From an uncultured Candidatus Pelagibacter sp. (lineage in GTDB: Bacteria > Pseudomonadota > Alphaproteobacteria > Pelagibacterales > Pelagibacteraceae), in assembly GCA_905612335.1 (NCBI GenBank), contig CAJQRT010000025.1, forward strand, positions 1 to 5,732: a stretch of DNA of 5,732 bases, given 5' to 3'. The notes under the pieces are model-generated. The model ran no database searches, had not been told where the DNA came from, and saw only the letters and a list, made by a program, of their open reading frames with translations. Position numbers and translations under genes: made by a program. Below are positions 1 through 5,732 of this stretch, piece after piece. Numbering within the stretch: the stretch's first letter is position 1; each line of letters opens with the position of its first letter.

Positions 1-68
1 AAGCCTGATCCGCCTGCACCAAGTACGATAACATCGTATTCATGATCTATAATTTTATATGAACTCAT
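1..68 (-). CDS. sdhA: Succinate dehydrogenase flavoprotein subunit SdhA, N-terminal fragment (3' end outside window)
   Basis: Only the first 22 codons plus two bases are in the window. They read MSSYKIIDHEYDVIVLGAGG and continue into SG. The hydrophobic beta strand DVIVLGAGGSG carries the GxGxxG dinucleotide-binding motif that opens the FAD domain of succinate dehydrogenase and fumarate reductase flavoproteins. The YxIxDHxYDVIVxGAGGSGL pattern is typical of alphaproteobacterial and mitochondrial SdhA. The family catalyses succinate oxidation to fumarate with covalently bound FAD, at the cytoplasmic face of the membrane; none of those catalytic residues can be seen here. The ATG (68-66) overlaps the sdhD stop codon in an ATGA arrangement, and no Shine-Dalgarno sequence is evident, so translation is probably coupled to sdhD. 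The position directly after sdhC and sdhD makes the call firm despite the short length. Confidence 0.9.
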   Translation of the reverse strand, partial: MSSYKIIDHEYDVIVLGAGGSG

Positions 69-394
69 GTATTTAAATTAAATATTATTATAATTGTAAT
101 TAAGGGGATTATTATAGCAAATATATTCAAAGTTTTGTTTGCGACATTTTTGATTTTTTCATCCTGTATATAGTCTTCAAATACCTCACTAATACTTAAG
201 GCTGAAAAAAAATAGGCAAAAACTAACAACAGAGAAACTAAAATTTTAGATGGCTGATTTGAAAAAAAATTAACAATATCAACATAGTCTTTATTGAAAA
301 CTGAAACTAAATTTAAAATAAACCATGTCATTAGTGGTATCAACACCACAGAGCTTACCCTCATTAATAGCCATTTTTTAGTCACGTTATTCAT
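65..394 (-). CDS. sdhD: Succinate dehydrogenase membrane anchor subunit SdhD, lacking the heme-ligand histidine
   Basis: This 109-residue protein has three hydrophobic segments at about residues 9-33, 50-72 and 87-106, as expected for the small anchor subunit of complex II. The N-terminal stretch TKKWLLMRVSSVVLIPLMTW matches the alphaproteobacterial SdhD pattern HWxxQRxTAxxLIPLxxW. The end of helix two reads SEVFEDYIQDE, matching the conserved VxEDY signature. Tyr75 fits the E. coli SdhD Tyr83 that contacts ubiquinone. Twelve residues before that Tyr, where the heme b ligand histidine is expected, the residue is Phe63, and the whole protein contains no histidine. I chose the ATG at 394-392, one base after the sdhC stop codon. 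A TTG at 415 would add seven residues and overlap sdhC by 20 bases, with no family signature in the extension. The stop codon overlaps the sdhA start (ATGA). The protein is diverged, and synteny supports the assignment. Confidence 0.9.
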   Translation of the reverse strand: MNNVTKKWLLMRVSSVVLIPLMTWFILNLVSVFNKDYVDIVNFFSNQPSKILVSLLLVFAYFFSALSISEVFEDYIQDEKIKNVANKTLNIFAIIIPLITIIIIFNLNT

Positions 395-395
395 G

Positions 396-779
396 CTAAA
401 TAAATTGCTTTCCAATTAAATAAATTAAAATTGTTAAAAAAAATGAACCAATAATCACAATTAATCCCGTTATCTTTGTTACTTTTAATTCAAACCCATA
501 TCCTAGATCCATAATTAAATGTCTTATTTCACTTAATATCTGGAAACTAAATGACCATGTTAAACCTAAAATTATGAATTTTCCTAAAATAGAATTTAAA
601 AATACCTTAGTAAACTCATAACTATTTTCACCAAGTAATAATGATGCAATCCAAAAACAAATTATTGTTATAGCAACTATATTTATTATTCCTGTAATTC
701 TATGTGAAATAGATACTAAAGAAGATATGTGCCATCTATAGATCTGAATGTGAGGTGATAAAGGATTATTATTTTCCAT
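396..779 (-). CDS. sdhC: Succinate dehydrogenase cytochrome b556-type subunit SdhC, with Gln at the heme-ligand position
   Basis: This 127-residue protein is the large membrane anchor of complex II. It begins with the family signature NPLSPHIQIYRW (residues 5-16), followed by SISHRITG (23-30). Ser23 and Arg27 correspond to E. coli SdhC Ser27 and Arg31 of the ubiquinone site. Three membrane segments lie at about 29-49, 63-83 and 101-124. The second signature, normally HxxxGIRHLxxDxGxGFE, reads QILSEIRHLIMDLGYGFE (80-97). The IRHL...D core is intact (Arg86, His87, Asp91), but the axial heme-ligand His (E. coli His84) is Gln80 and the usual Gly is Glu84. The start is the ATG at 779-777, preceded by a good AAGGTGA ribosome binding site. 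A GTG nine bases upstream lies inside that site and is rejected. The gene overlaps the end of asd by 11 bases and ends one base before sdhD. Confidence 0.94.
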   Translation of the reverse strand: MENNNPLSPHIQIYRWHISSLVSISHRITGIINIVAITIICFWIASLLLGENSYEFTKVFLNSILGKFIILGLTWSFSFQILSEIRHLIMDLGYGFELKVTKITGLIVIIGSFFLTILIYLIGKQFI

Positions 780-1776
780 TAAATTCACCTTTAATTAAAG
801 TTTCTGCAATCTCAACAGCATTTAATGCCGCTCCTCTAAGTAGGTTATCAGAAACAATCCATAGGTTTAATGAATTTTTATTGGTTTTATCTTCTCTTAT
901 TCTTGAAATATAAGTTTCGTCTCTACCTTCTGCTTCGATTGGAGTACTATATCCTCCATCTTCTCTTTTATCATAAACCTCACAGCCTTCTGCTTTACTA
1001 AGGGCATCTCTAACTTTTTCTAAAGAAAATGGTTTTTCAAATTGAATATTTACTGACTCTGCATGAGAAATCATGACAGGAATTCTTACACAAGTTGCTG
1101 TTAATTCTATTTTATCACCAAGAATTTTTTTAGTTTCATTAGTCATTTTTAATTCTTCTTTAGTATAACCATCATCTGCAAAAACATCGATTTGAGGAAT
1201 GGCATTAAAAGCTATTTGTTTAGTAAAATTTAAAGATTTAATTTCTTTATTTTCTAAAGATAATTTTGTTTGTTCTATTAGTTCGTTCATAGGTTTTTTT
1301 CCACCCCCTGAAACTGACTGATATGTCGAGACAATTATTCGTTCAATATTAAATAAATCGTGTAATGGTTTAAGAGCAATTACTAACTGAGCTGTTGAGC
1401 AATTAGGGTTAGCAATTATATTTTTTTTCATACCCTCAATTGCTTCTGGATTTACCTGTGGAACAATTAATGGCACATCAGGATCCATTCTAAAAAAACT
1501 AGAATTATCTATAACTATTGAGTGCATTGCTGCTTTTAAAGCATATTGCTCTGAAATTTTTCCACCTGCTGCAAAGAAAGTAATTTTAATTTTTGAGAAA
1601 TCAAATGTTTCAAGGTTAAAGACCTCATGCTCTTTGCCACTAAAATTTATTTTTTGACCAGCACTTCTTGGTGAGGCGACTAAAAATAGTTCCTTTATAG
1701 GAAGTTTTTTTTTCTCTAGAACTTCGAGAATTTTTCTTCCAACGTTACCTGTGGCTCCTACAATTGCTATATTCAT
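769..1776 (-). CDS. asd: Aspartate-semialdehyde dehydrogenase
   Basis: The 335-residue product reduces aspartyl-4-phosphate to aspartate 4-semialdehyde with NADPH in the cytoplasm. This is the branch point to lysine/diaminopimelate, threonine, homoserine and methionine. The N-terminus MNIAIVGATGNVG holds the GxxGxxG nucleotide-binding loop (residues 7-13). NPNCST contains the catalytic Cys126, and TYQSVSGGGK (151-160) holds the conserved Gln153 and the substrate loop. RIPVMISHAE (231-240) holds Arg231 and the catalytic-base candidate His238. Length and motif order are those of the bacterial USG-1/Asd family, so the enzyme appears intact and active. The ATG start is clear and gives the nucleotide-binding motif its usual place at the N-terminus. 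Only 20 bases separate it from the dmdA stop, without a convincing terminator or Shine-Dalgarno sequence, and its 3' end overlaps sdhC. It is therefore probably read from the transcript carrying the DMSP genes. Confidence 0.96.
   Translation of the reverse strand: MNIAIVGATGNVGRKILEVLEKKKLPIKELFLVASPRSAGQKINFSGKEHEVFNLETFDFSKIKITFFAAGGKISEQYALKAAMHSIVIDNSSFFRMDPDVPLIVPQVNPEAIEGMKKNIIANPNCSTAQLVIALKPLHDLFNIERIIVSTYQSVSGGGKKPMNELIEQTKLSLENKEIKSLNFTKQIAFNAIPQIDVFADDGYTKEELKMTNETKKILGDKIELTATCVRIPVMISHAESVNIQFEKPFSLEKVRDALSKAEGCEVYDKREDGGYSTPIEAEGRDETYISRIREDKTNKNSLNLWIVSDNLLRGAALNAVEIAETLIKGEFNGK
785..791 (-). promoter_or_regulatory. Ribosome binding site of sdhC (AAGGTGA)
   Basis: On the minus strand AAGGTGA lies five bases upstream of the sdhC ATG, inside the last codons of asd. 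It is one of only two convincing Shine-Dalgarno sequences among the junctions of this window. It decides the sdhC start in favour of ATG 779-777 over the in-frame GTG at 788-786. Confidence 0.75.
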
Positions 1777-1796
1777 GATGTTATTAGGCTTTTATA

Positions 1797-2906
1797 CTAG
1801 ATGAAGGGTAAATCACAAACTTTTCCACTAAAAGTGTTATCATTTATTTGAATTTTAAAGGTTTGAGATACTTCCCAGTGGGACTTCTGGATCATTGCTA
1901 TTCCAATAACCATTTGAAAATGAGGTGAATAACAAGATGACCTTAATTCGCCAATTATATTATTTTTCTCATCATATAAATTTTTTGATCCTGTGAGGCT
2001 AATTTCTTTTATATCAATTTTAATACCCATTAACTTCTTTTGGGCTCCTTTTGATTTAACTTCTTTTAATTTATCTTTTCCTAAAAAATTTATATCACTA
2101 TCCAAACTAACATATTGATCAAAACCGCATTCAAATGGATTATCACTGTTATCAAAATCATTTCCATAAGATAGTAATGCACTCTCAATTCTCTCTATTA
2201 AGTTTGGACACCCAGGTCCTACATTAAATTTTTTTCCAACTTCAAAAAGATAGTCATATAATTTTTGTCCTGACTCTGTATTTTGAACATAAACTTCATA
2301 CCCACCTTGCTTAGACCATCCTGACCTTGCTATTAAATGTTTAGTTCCATCAAAATCGAAATAATCAAATCCAAAGAATTTTAGTTCAGTAATTTTTTTT
2401 CCAAAAACTTTTTCCATTAATGCAAATGATTTCGGACCCTGTATTGCCATTATATCCACTACTGGTTCTATAATTTTAACATCAAATTTATGTCCGGATG
2501 CTAAACCTTTGGCAAAAAATATTACATCCGAGTCTGCTATTGATAGCCACCATCTGTTTTCATCCAGCTTTAGAACAACTGGATCATTAACAAGGTTTCC
2601 ATTTTCATCTATTATTGGACAATAATAACATCTCCCAATTTTAGATTTTGATAAATCTCTACATGTCATCAATTGTACTAATTCTGCAGAGTCTTTTCCC
2701 GAAATCTCTACTTGTCTTTCTGCAGCAACATCCCATACTTGAACATGCTCTTTTAAATGTTTGTAACTATTTTCTATTGATCCAAAAGCAGCAGGTAATA
2801 ACATGTGATTATAAATTGTATATGCTGTAACTCCTTGTTTCTCTATTCTTGAGGTATACGGAGTACTTCTTAGTCTTCTAGATTTTGCAATTGAAAAATT
2901 TGTCAT
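1797..2906 (-). CDS. dmdA: Dimethylsulfoniopropionate (DMSP) demethylase DmdA
   Basis: This 369-residue cytoplasmic enzyme transfers a methyl group from DMSP to tetrahydrofolate, giving 5-methyl-THF and 3-methylmercaptopropionate. It belongs to the GcvT (glycine cleavage T-protein) fold family. An N-terminal folate-binding domain covers about residues 25-280 and a C-terminal barrel about 285-369. Long stretches match the Pelagibacter DmdA as I remember it, including [52 protein letters not shown] (193-207) and the C-terminal CDLPFI; the length also matches. The GcvT segment with paired acidic residues reads GNLVNDPVV here, so the first acidic residue is Asn107. That fits a demethylase rather than a true aminomethyltransferase. 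No GcvH or GcvP genes lie nearby. The ATG overlaps the hydrolase stop (ATGA) with only an A-run before it and no Shine-Dalgarno sequence, so its translation is likely coupled. The adjoining dmdB and dmdC candidates support the assignment. Confidence 0.97.
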   Translation of the reverse strand: MTNFSIAKSRRLRSTPYTSRIEKQGVTAYTIYNHMLLPAAFGSIENSYKHLKEHVQVWDVAAERQVEISGKDSAELVQLMTCRDLSKSKIGRCYYCPIIDENGNLVNDPVVLKLDENRWWLSIADSDVIFFAKGLASGHKFDVKIIEPVVDIMAIQGPKSFALMEKVFGKKITELKFFGFDYFDFDGTKHLIARSGWSKQGGYEVYVQNTESGQKLYDYLFEVGKKFNVGPGCPNLIERIESALLSYGNDFDNSDNPFECGFDQYVSLDSDINFLGKDKLKEVKSKGAQKKLMGIKIDIKEISLTGSKNLYDEKNNIIGELRSSCYSPHFQMVIGIAMIQKSHWEVSQTFKIQINDNTFSGKVCDLPFI

Positions 2907-3679
2907 TTTTTTAGAAATTCAGAGATCTTTTCTCTCATTTCAAAAGCTTTTTCAAACATAATCATATGCCCACAATCTTTTATTATATGTGTCTTTGAAT
3001 TAGGAATAAGTTCAGCGAATTTCTTGCCTTTTTCAAGGTTAACCATCTTATCTAACTCACCAAAAATAAATAATGTAGGGCAATTAATTGACTTTAGAGC
3101 TTCAGATCCATTTTTATAATTATTACAAGCTACAAGATCAATAGCTAAAATTTCTCTAATATCTCTTGAAGAATTAATAATTTTTTGTACAGGATTGCCT
3201 CCAATAAATTTTTTAGAATTCTCGTAACTCCATTTCATCATCAGTTTAATTGCTTGATTGTCTCCATCTTCAGCAAGATCAATTAAGTCTTGATTAACTG
3301 GCATTCTATATGATCCGCCAATAAATACTAAGTTTTTAACTTTTTTTGGGTATTTAAAAAAATATTCAAGTGCCTCCAAGCATCCTTGTGAGTGTCCAAT
3401 TATTGTTATCTTAGAAATATTAAGTTTATTAAAAACTTTTTCTAACCAATCAGAAATTTCTTCTATTGATCTCAAACTTTTACCTTCAGAATTTCCATGC
3501 CCTGGTAAATCAATTGCTAGAACATTATAGTTTTGATTTGATAAATATTTTTCTGTTAAAGACCAAACAATATGAGAAAGACCACTTCCATGAAGCAAAA
3601 CTATAGTATCTTTATCTTTATCTATACCTTGACCTGCATCTGAAACAAAAACTTTTTTATCATCTATTTCAAGAATCAA
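2903..3679 (-). CDS. Alpha/beta hydrolase of unknown substrate within the DMSP operon
   Basis: This 258-residue single-domain alpha/beta hydrolase has a complete catalytic set. The oxyanion-hole motif LLHGSG is at residues 28-33, and [10 protein letters not shown] (57-66) is the usual loop after strand four. The nucleophile elbow IGHSQG contains Ser97, the acid is Asp210 in FGELDKMV, and the base is His238 in CGHMIMFE. No signal peptide or membrane segment is seen, so it should be cytoplasmic. The family includes esterases, thioesterases, C-C hydrolases and haloperoxidase-like enzymes, and sequence alone does not fix the substrate. It sits between probable dmdB and dmdA with 4-base overlaps at both ends, so a role in MMPA or MMPA-CoA metabolism is a reasonable inference, for example as a thioesterase. 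The start is TTG inside TTGA, supported by AAGGA six bases upstream. No ATG occurs in frame until residue 126, beyond the catalytic Ser. Confidence 0.92.
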   Translation of the reverse strand: MILEIDDKKVFVSDAGQGIDKDKDTIVLLHGSGLSHIVWSLTEKYLSNQNYNVLAIDLPGHGNSEGKSLRSIEEISDWLEKVFNKLNISKITIIGHSQGCLEALEYFFKYPKKVKNLVFIGGSYRMPVNQDLIDLAEDGDNQAIKLMMKWSYENSKKFIGGNPVQKIINSSRDIREILAIDLVACNNYKNGSEALKSINCPTLFIFGELDKMVNLEKGKKFAELIPNSKTHIIKDCGHMIMFEKAFEMREKISEFLKK

Positions 3680-5301
3680 CTTAGGTCCTTTAATTTTTTT
3701 CTAAGCTCAAATTTTTGTATTTTTCCAGTTGATGTTTTTGGTAACTCACAAAATATAACTTTTTTTGGAAGTTTAAATCCTGCTAAAGTTTCTCTACAGA
3801 AATCTATGATATCTTTTTCTTCTGCAGACTTATCCTTAATTAACTCAACAAAAGCACAAGGTGTTTCTCCCCACTTTTCATCTGGCTTAGCAACAACCGC
3901 AGCCAAAGATACTGATGGATGATTTGCAATTGCATTTTCTATTTCAATCGAAGAAATATTTTCACCACCTGAAATTATTATATCTTTAGATCTATCTTGA
4001 ATTTTAATATATCCATCTGGATGCATAACCGCTAGATCTCCTGAGTGAAACCATCCACCAGCCATTGACTTTTCTGTTTCTTCTTTATCTTTATAATAAC
4101 CCTTCATTACAATGTTTCCCCTAATCATAATTTCACCCATGGTTTTTCCATCTTTAGGAACTTGCTTCATGGTTTCAGGATTCATAACAACTGCTCCCTC
4201 AGTATTAGGATATCTAACTCCTTGTCTTGCTTTAATTTCATTCTTTTTATTTTTTTCTAAAGTATTCCAATCTTCGTTCCATGCACACTGCAACATATGA
4301 CCATAAGTTTCTGTTAATCCATAAACGTGCATCACTTCAAAGCCAAGGTTCTCCATTTTTTCAAAGATAATACTTGGTGGGGGGGCGCCTGCAGTTAAAA
4401 CATTTACTTTTCTTTTTAAAGCTTTTTGATCCTCTTTTGGAGCATTAACAATCATATTTAATACTATTGGTGCTCCACCAAAATGGGTTACTTCATATTT
4501 ATCAATTAATTCAAACATTTTTTTTGGTGCAATATTTCTTAAGCAAATAATCCTTGCATGCAACATTGCAAGTGTCCAAGGATAGCACCAGCCATTACAA
4601 TGAAACATTGGCACAACACATAAATAATTTAGTCTATTAGGCATGTTCCATGCTGTGACACTACCTGTTGCCATTAGATATGCACCCCTGTGATGATAAA
4701 CTACTCCCTTTGGTTTTCCGGTTGTTCCAGATGTGTACCCTAATGAGATTGCCTCCCACTCATCTTTAGGTTTTTTCCATTCATAATTTTCATCTCCACT
4801 ACTCAAAAAACTTTCATATTCCAATTCACCAATTTTTTTGAAATTTCTGTCTACATCCTTGTCATCTATATCAATAATTGTAATTTTATTTTTAACATTT
4901 TTTAAAGCTTTCTCGATTACATCGTGAAATTGTCTATCGACAATTAAAACTTTTGCATCACTATGTTGTAAAATATAACTTATTGTATTTGGATCTAGTC
5001 TTGTATTAATTGCATTAATTACAGCTCCTACCATTGGTATTGAGTAATGAGCTTCAAAAATTTCAGGGGTATTGAAGGCCATTATAGAAACTGTGTCTCC
5101 AGTTTTTACACCTAGTTTGTCTAATGCGCTAGCAAACTTAACACATCTTTTATAAACTTCTTTCCAAGTATAAGATCTACTTTCATAAACTAATGCTTCA
5201 TAGTTTGGATATATATCTTTGGTTCTTTCTAAAAACGTTAAAGGAGATAGAGGAACATAGTTAGCCTTATTTTTATCTAAATTTGTATCGTAATGACTCA
5301 T
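3676..5301 (-). CDS. dmdB: Acyl-CoA ligase, probable 3-methylmercaptopropionate-CoA ligase DmdB
   Basis: This 541-residue AMP-forming acyl-CoA synthetase (ANL superfamily) converts a carboxylic acid, ATP and CoA to acyl-CoA, AMP and pyrophosphate. The motifs appear in order and intact. The phosphate-binding loop YTSGTTGKPKG is at 189-199. PMFHCNGW (231-238) carries the His/Trp pair typical of the DmdB/medium-chain group acyl pocket. YGLTET is at 327-332, WFHSGD at 417-422 (ribose-binding Asp422) and IQDRSKD at 434-440 (Arg437). The hinge follows with GGENIS, and the C-terminal catalytic lysine is Lys527 in PKTSTGKIQK. No membrane segment or signal peptide is present. The motifs alone do not give the substrate. 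The DmdB assignment rests on resemblance to that subfamily and on adjacency to dmdA and an acyl-CoA dehydrogenase of DmdC type. The alternative is a general medium-chain fatty acid or methylbutyrate-type ligase. The ATG lies one base after the upstream stop, without a clear Shine-Dalgarno sequence. Confidence 0.87.
   Translation of the reverse strand: MSHYDTNLDKNKANYVPLSPLTFLERTKDIYPNYEALVYESRSYTWKEVYKRCVKFASALDKLGVKTGDTVSIMAFNTPEIFEAHYSIPMVGAVINAINTRLDPNTISYILQHSDAKVLIVDRQFHDVIEKALKNVKNKITIIDIDDKDVDRNFKKIGELEYESFLSSGDENYEWKKPKDEWEAISLGYTSGTTGKPKGVVYHHRGAYLMATGSVTAWNMPNRLNYLCVVPMFHCNGWCYPWTLAMLHARIICLRNIAPKKMFELIDKYEVTHFGGAPIVLNMIVNAPKEDQKALKRKVNVLTAGAPPPSIIFEKMENLGFEVMHVYGLTETYGHMLQCAWNEDWNTLEKNKKNEIKARQGVRYPNTEGAVVMNPETMKQVPKDGKTMGEIMIRGNIVMKGYYKDKEETEKSMAGGWFHSGDLAVMHPDGYIKIQDRSKDIIISGGENISSIEIENAIANHPSVSLAAVVAKPDEKWGETPCAFVELIKDKSAEEKDIIDFCRETLAGFKLPKKVIFCELPKTSTGKIQKFELRKKLKDLS
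3686..3691 (-). promoter_or_regulatory. Ribosome binding site supporting the TTG start of the hydrolase (AAAGGA)
   Basis: AAAGGA on the minus strand ends six bases before TTG 3679-3677, within the last codons of the acyl-CoA ligase gene. It supports a non-ATG start whose first two bases are also the first two bases of the ligase TGA stop codon. Confidence 0.65.
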
Positions 5302-5302
5302 G

Positions 5303-5732
5303 TTAATTAAATTTAAAATTCATTATGTAATCGCTTCCTGATGTGGCAGCTTTAAAATGACTTTCAGCTCTTGGTAAAACTCTTTTGAAATAAAAATTTG
5401 CAGTTTGTATTTTATCATTATAAAAAATTTTATTTTGTTCGTAATCTTTAAAACTTACCTCTAAAACTTTTATCCATGCATGAGCTATAGATACAAAGCC
5501 TAATGCTTTTAAATAGTCATTACATGCTGCACTTGCGTCATCTTTTGAGTTTTTTGTTTTTTCTTTAATCCAGGTAGTAAATTTAGATAAAATTTCTAAG
5601 TGTATTTTTAACTCTTCTATGAAGGGTTTTAATTTTTCATTTTCAATGTTGCAATCATTCTTGATCAATCCCAAATATTTATTAATTATATCGCCATTTT
5701 TATTTACTAGTTTTCTAAAAACTAAATCTGCT
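5303..5732 (-). CDS. dmdC: Acyl-CoA dehydrogenase C-terminal part, probable methylmercaptopropionyl-CoA dehydrogenase DmdC (5' end outside window)
   Basis: The reading frame is open to the right edge of the window, so 142 C-terminal residues are seen and the start lies outside. The upstream in-frame codons read ADLVFRKL, resembling the DLVxRKL motif that follows the catalytic core of long (about 590-residue) acyl-CoA dehydrogenases. The remainder resembles the extra C-terminal domain of this subgroup, with DYLKALGFVSIAHAWIKV followed by FYNDKIQTANFYFKRVLP and an ending SGSDYIMNF. DmdC belongs to this long class. It oxidises MMPA-CoA to methylthioacryloyl-CoA using FAD and passes electrons to ETF. 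The catalytic glutamate and FAD contacts lie upstream and cannot be checked. A TTG at 5674 could be misread as a start of a 123-residue protein, but the family match extends upstream of it. The stop codon is one base before the ligase ATG. Substrate assignment rests on context. Confidence 0.83.
   Translation of the reverse strand, partial: ADLVFRKLVNKNGDIINKYLGLIKNDCNIENEKLKPFIEELKIHLEILSKFTTWIKEKTKNSKDDASAACNDYLKALGFVSIAHAWIKVLEVSFKDYEQNKIFYNDKIQTANFYFKRVLPRAESHFKAATSGSDYIMNFKFN

Noticed and set aside
395..415. Seven-residue N-terminal extension of SdhD from a TTG at 415
   Set aside because: It would overlap sdhC by 20 bases and has no ribosome binding site or family match. The ATG one base after the sdhC stop is the simpler start.
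1791..1796. TATAAA hexamer just upstream of asd as a possible -10 promoter element
   Set aside because: The hexamer 17 bases upstream (TTTGTG) is a poor -35 match and the predicted leader would be only a few bases. Such AT-rich matches are expected by chance here.
2648..2830. Plus-strand open frame of about 60 codons
   Set aside because: It lies wholly antisense to dmdA, whose protein is well recognised, has no family resemblance and is explained by chance in AT-rich sequence.
1797..2906. Annotation as glycine cleavage system T protein (GcvT)
   Set aside because: The fold is shared, but the sequence matches the DMSP demethylase, one of the paired acidic residues is Asn107, and no glycine cleavage genes are adjacent, whereas dmdB and dmdC candidates are.
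4112..4300. Plus-strand open frame of about 62 codons
   Set aside because: It is antisense to a well-conserved part of the acyl-CoA ligase. The hydrophobic translation is a by-product of the opposite strand and not a real membrane protein.
5303..5674. Reading the dehydrogenase fragment as a complete 123-residue small protein starting at TTG 5674
   Set aside because: The frame stays open to the window edge and the upstream codons continue the acyl-CoA dehydrogenase pattern (DLVFRKL), so this is a gene cut by the window and not a small gene.

Overview
The window looks like a piece of a SAR11 (Candidatus Pelagibacter-type, marine alphaproteobacterial) genome. It is very AT-rich, almost wholly coding, and every gene lies on the minus strand with tiny gaps or overlaps. 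The strongest taxonomic marker is a 369-residue protein that I recognise, from memory of the family, as the dimethylsulfoniopropionate (DMSP) demethylase DmdA of Pelagibacter. It matches that protein closely along its length, but no alignment was run.

In the direction of transcription (right to left) the layout is: 3' part of an acyl-CoA dehydrogenase, probable dmdC (5303 to the right edge); acyl-CoA ligase, probable dmdB (3676-5301); an uncharacterised alpha/beta hydrolase (2903-3679); dmdA (1797-2906); asd, aspartate-semialdehyde dehydrogenase (769-1776); sdhC (396-779); sdhD (65-394); and the first 22 codons of sdhA (1-68). The largest intergenic gap is 20 bases, between dmdA and asd. The other junctions are a 4-base ATGA or TTGA overlap, an 11-base overlap, or a single base. 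No RNA gene, repeat, mobile element, CRISPR array or convincing terminator is visible.

The first four genes form a DMSP demethylation module. DmdA moves a methyl group from DMSP to tetrahydrofolate and leaves 3-methylmercaptopropionate (MMPA). DmdB makes MMPA-CoA and DmdC oxidises it to methylthioacryloyl-CoA, from which methanethiol is later released. An alpha/beta hydrolase of unknown substrate sits inside this module, with its start and stop overlapping its neighbours. Asd supplies aspartate semialdehyde, the precursor of homoserine and hence of methionine. Its position may link the reduced-sulfur source with the carbon acceptor for that sulfur (inference). Succinate dehydrogenase follows.

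The most notable observation beyond the operon is in the membrane anchor of succinate dehydrogenase. The two histidines that ligate heme b in well-studied enzymes are both absent: the SdhC position is Gln and the SdhD position is Phe, and SdhD contains no histidine at all. The quinone-site residues are kept. This suggests a complex II that is heme-less or has altered heme binding.
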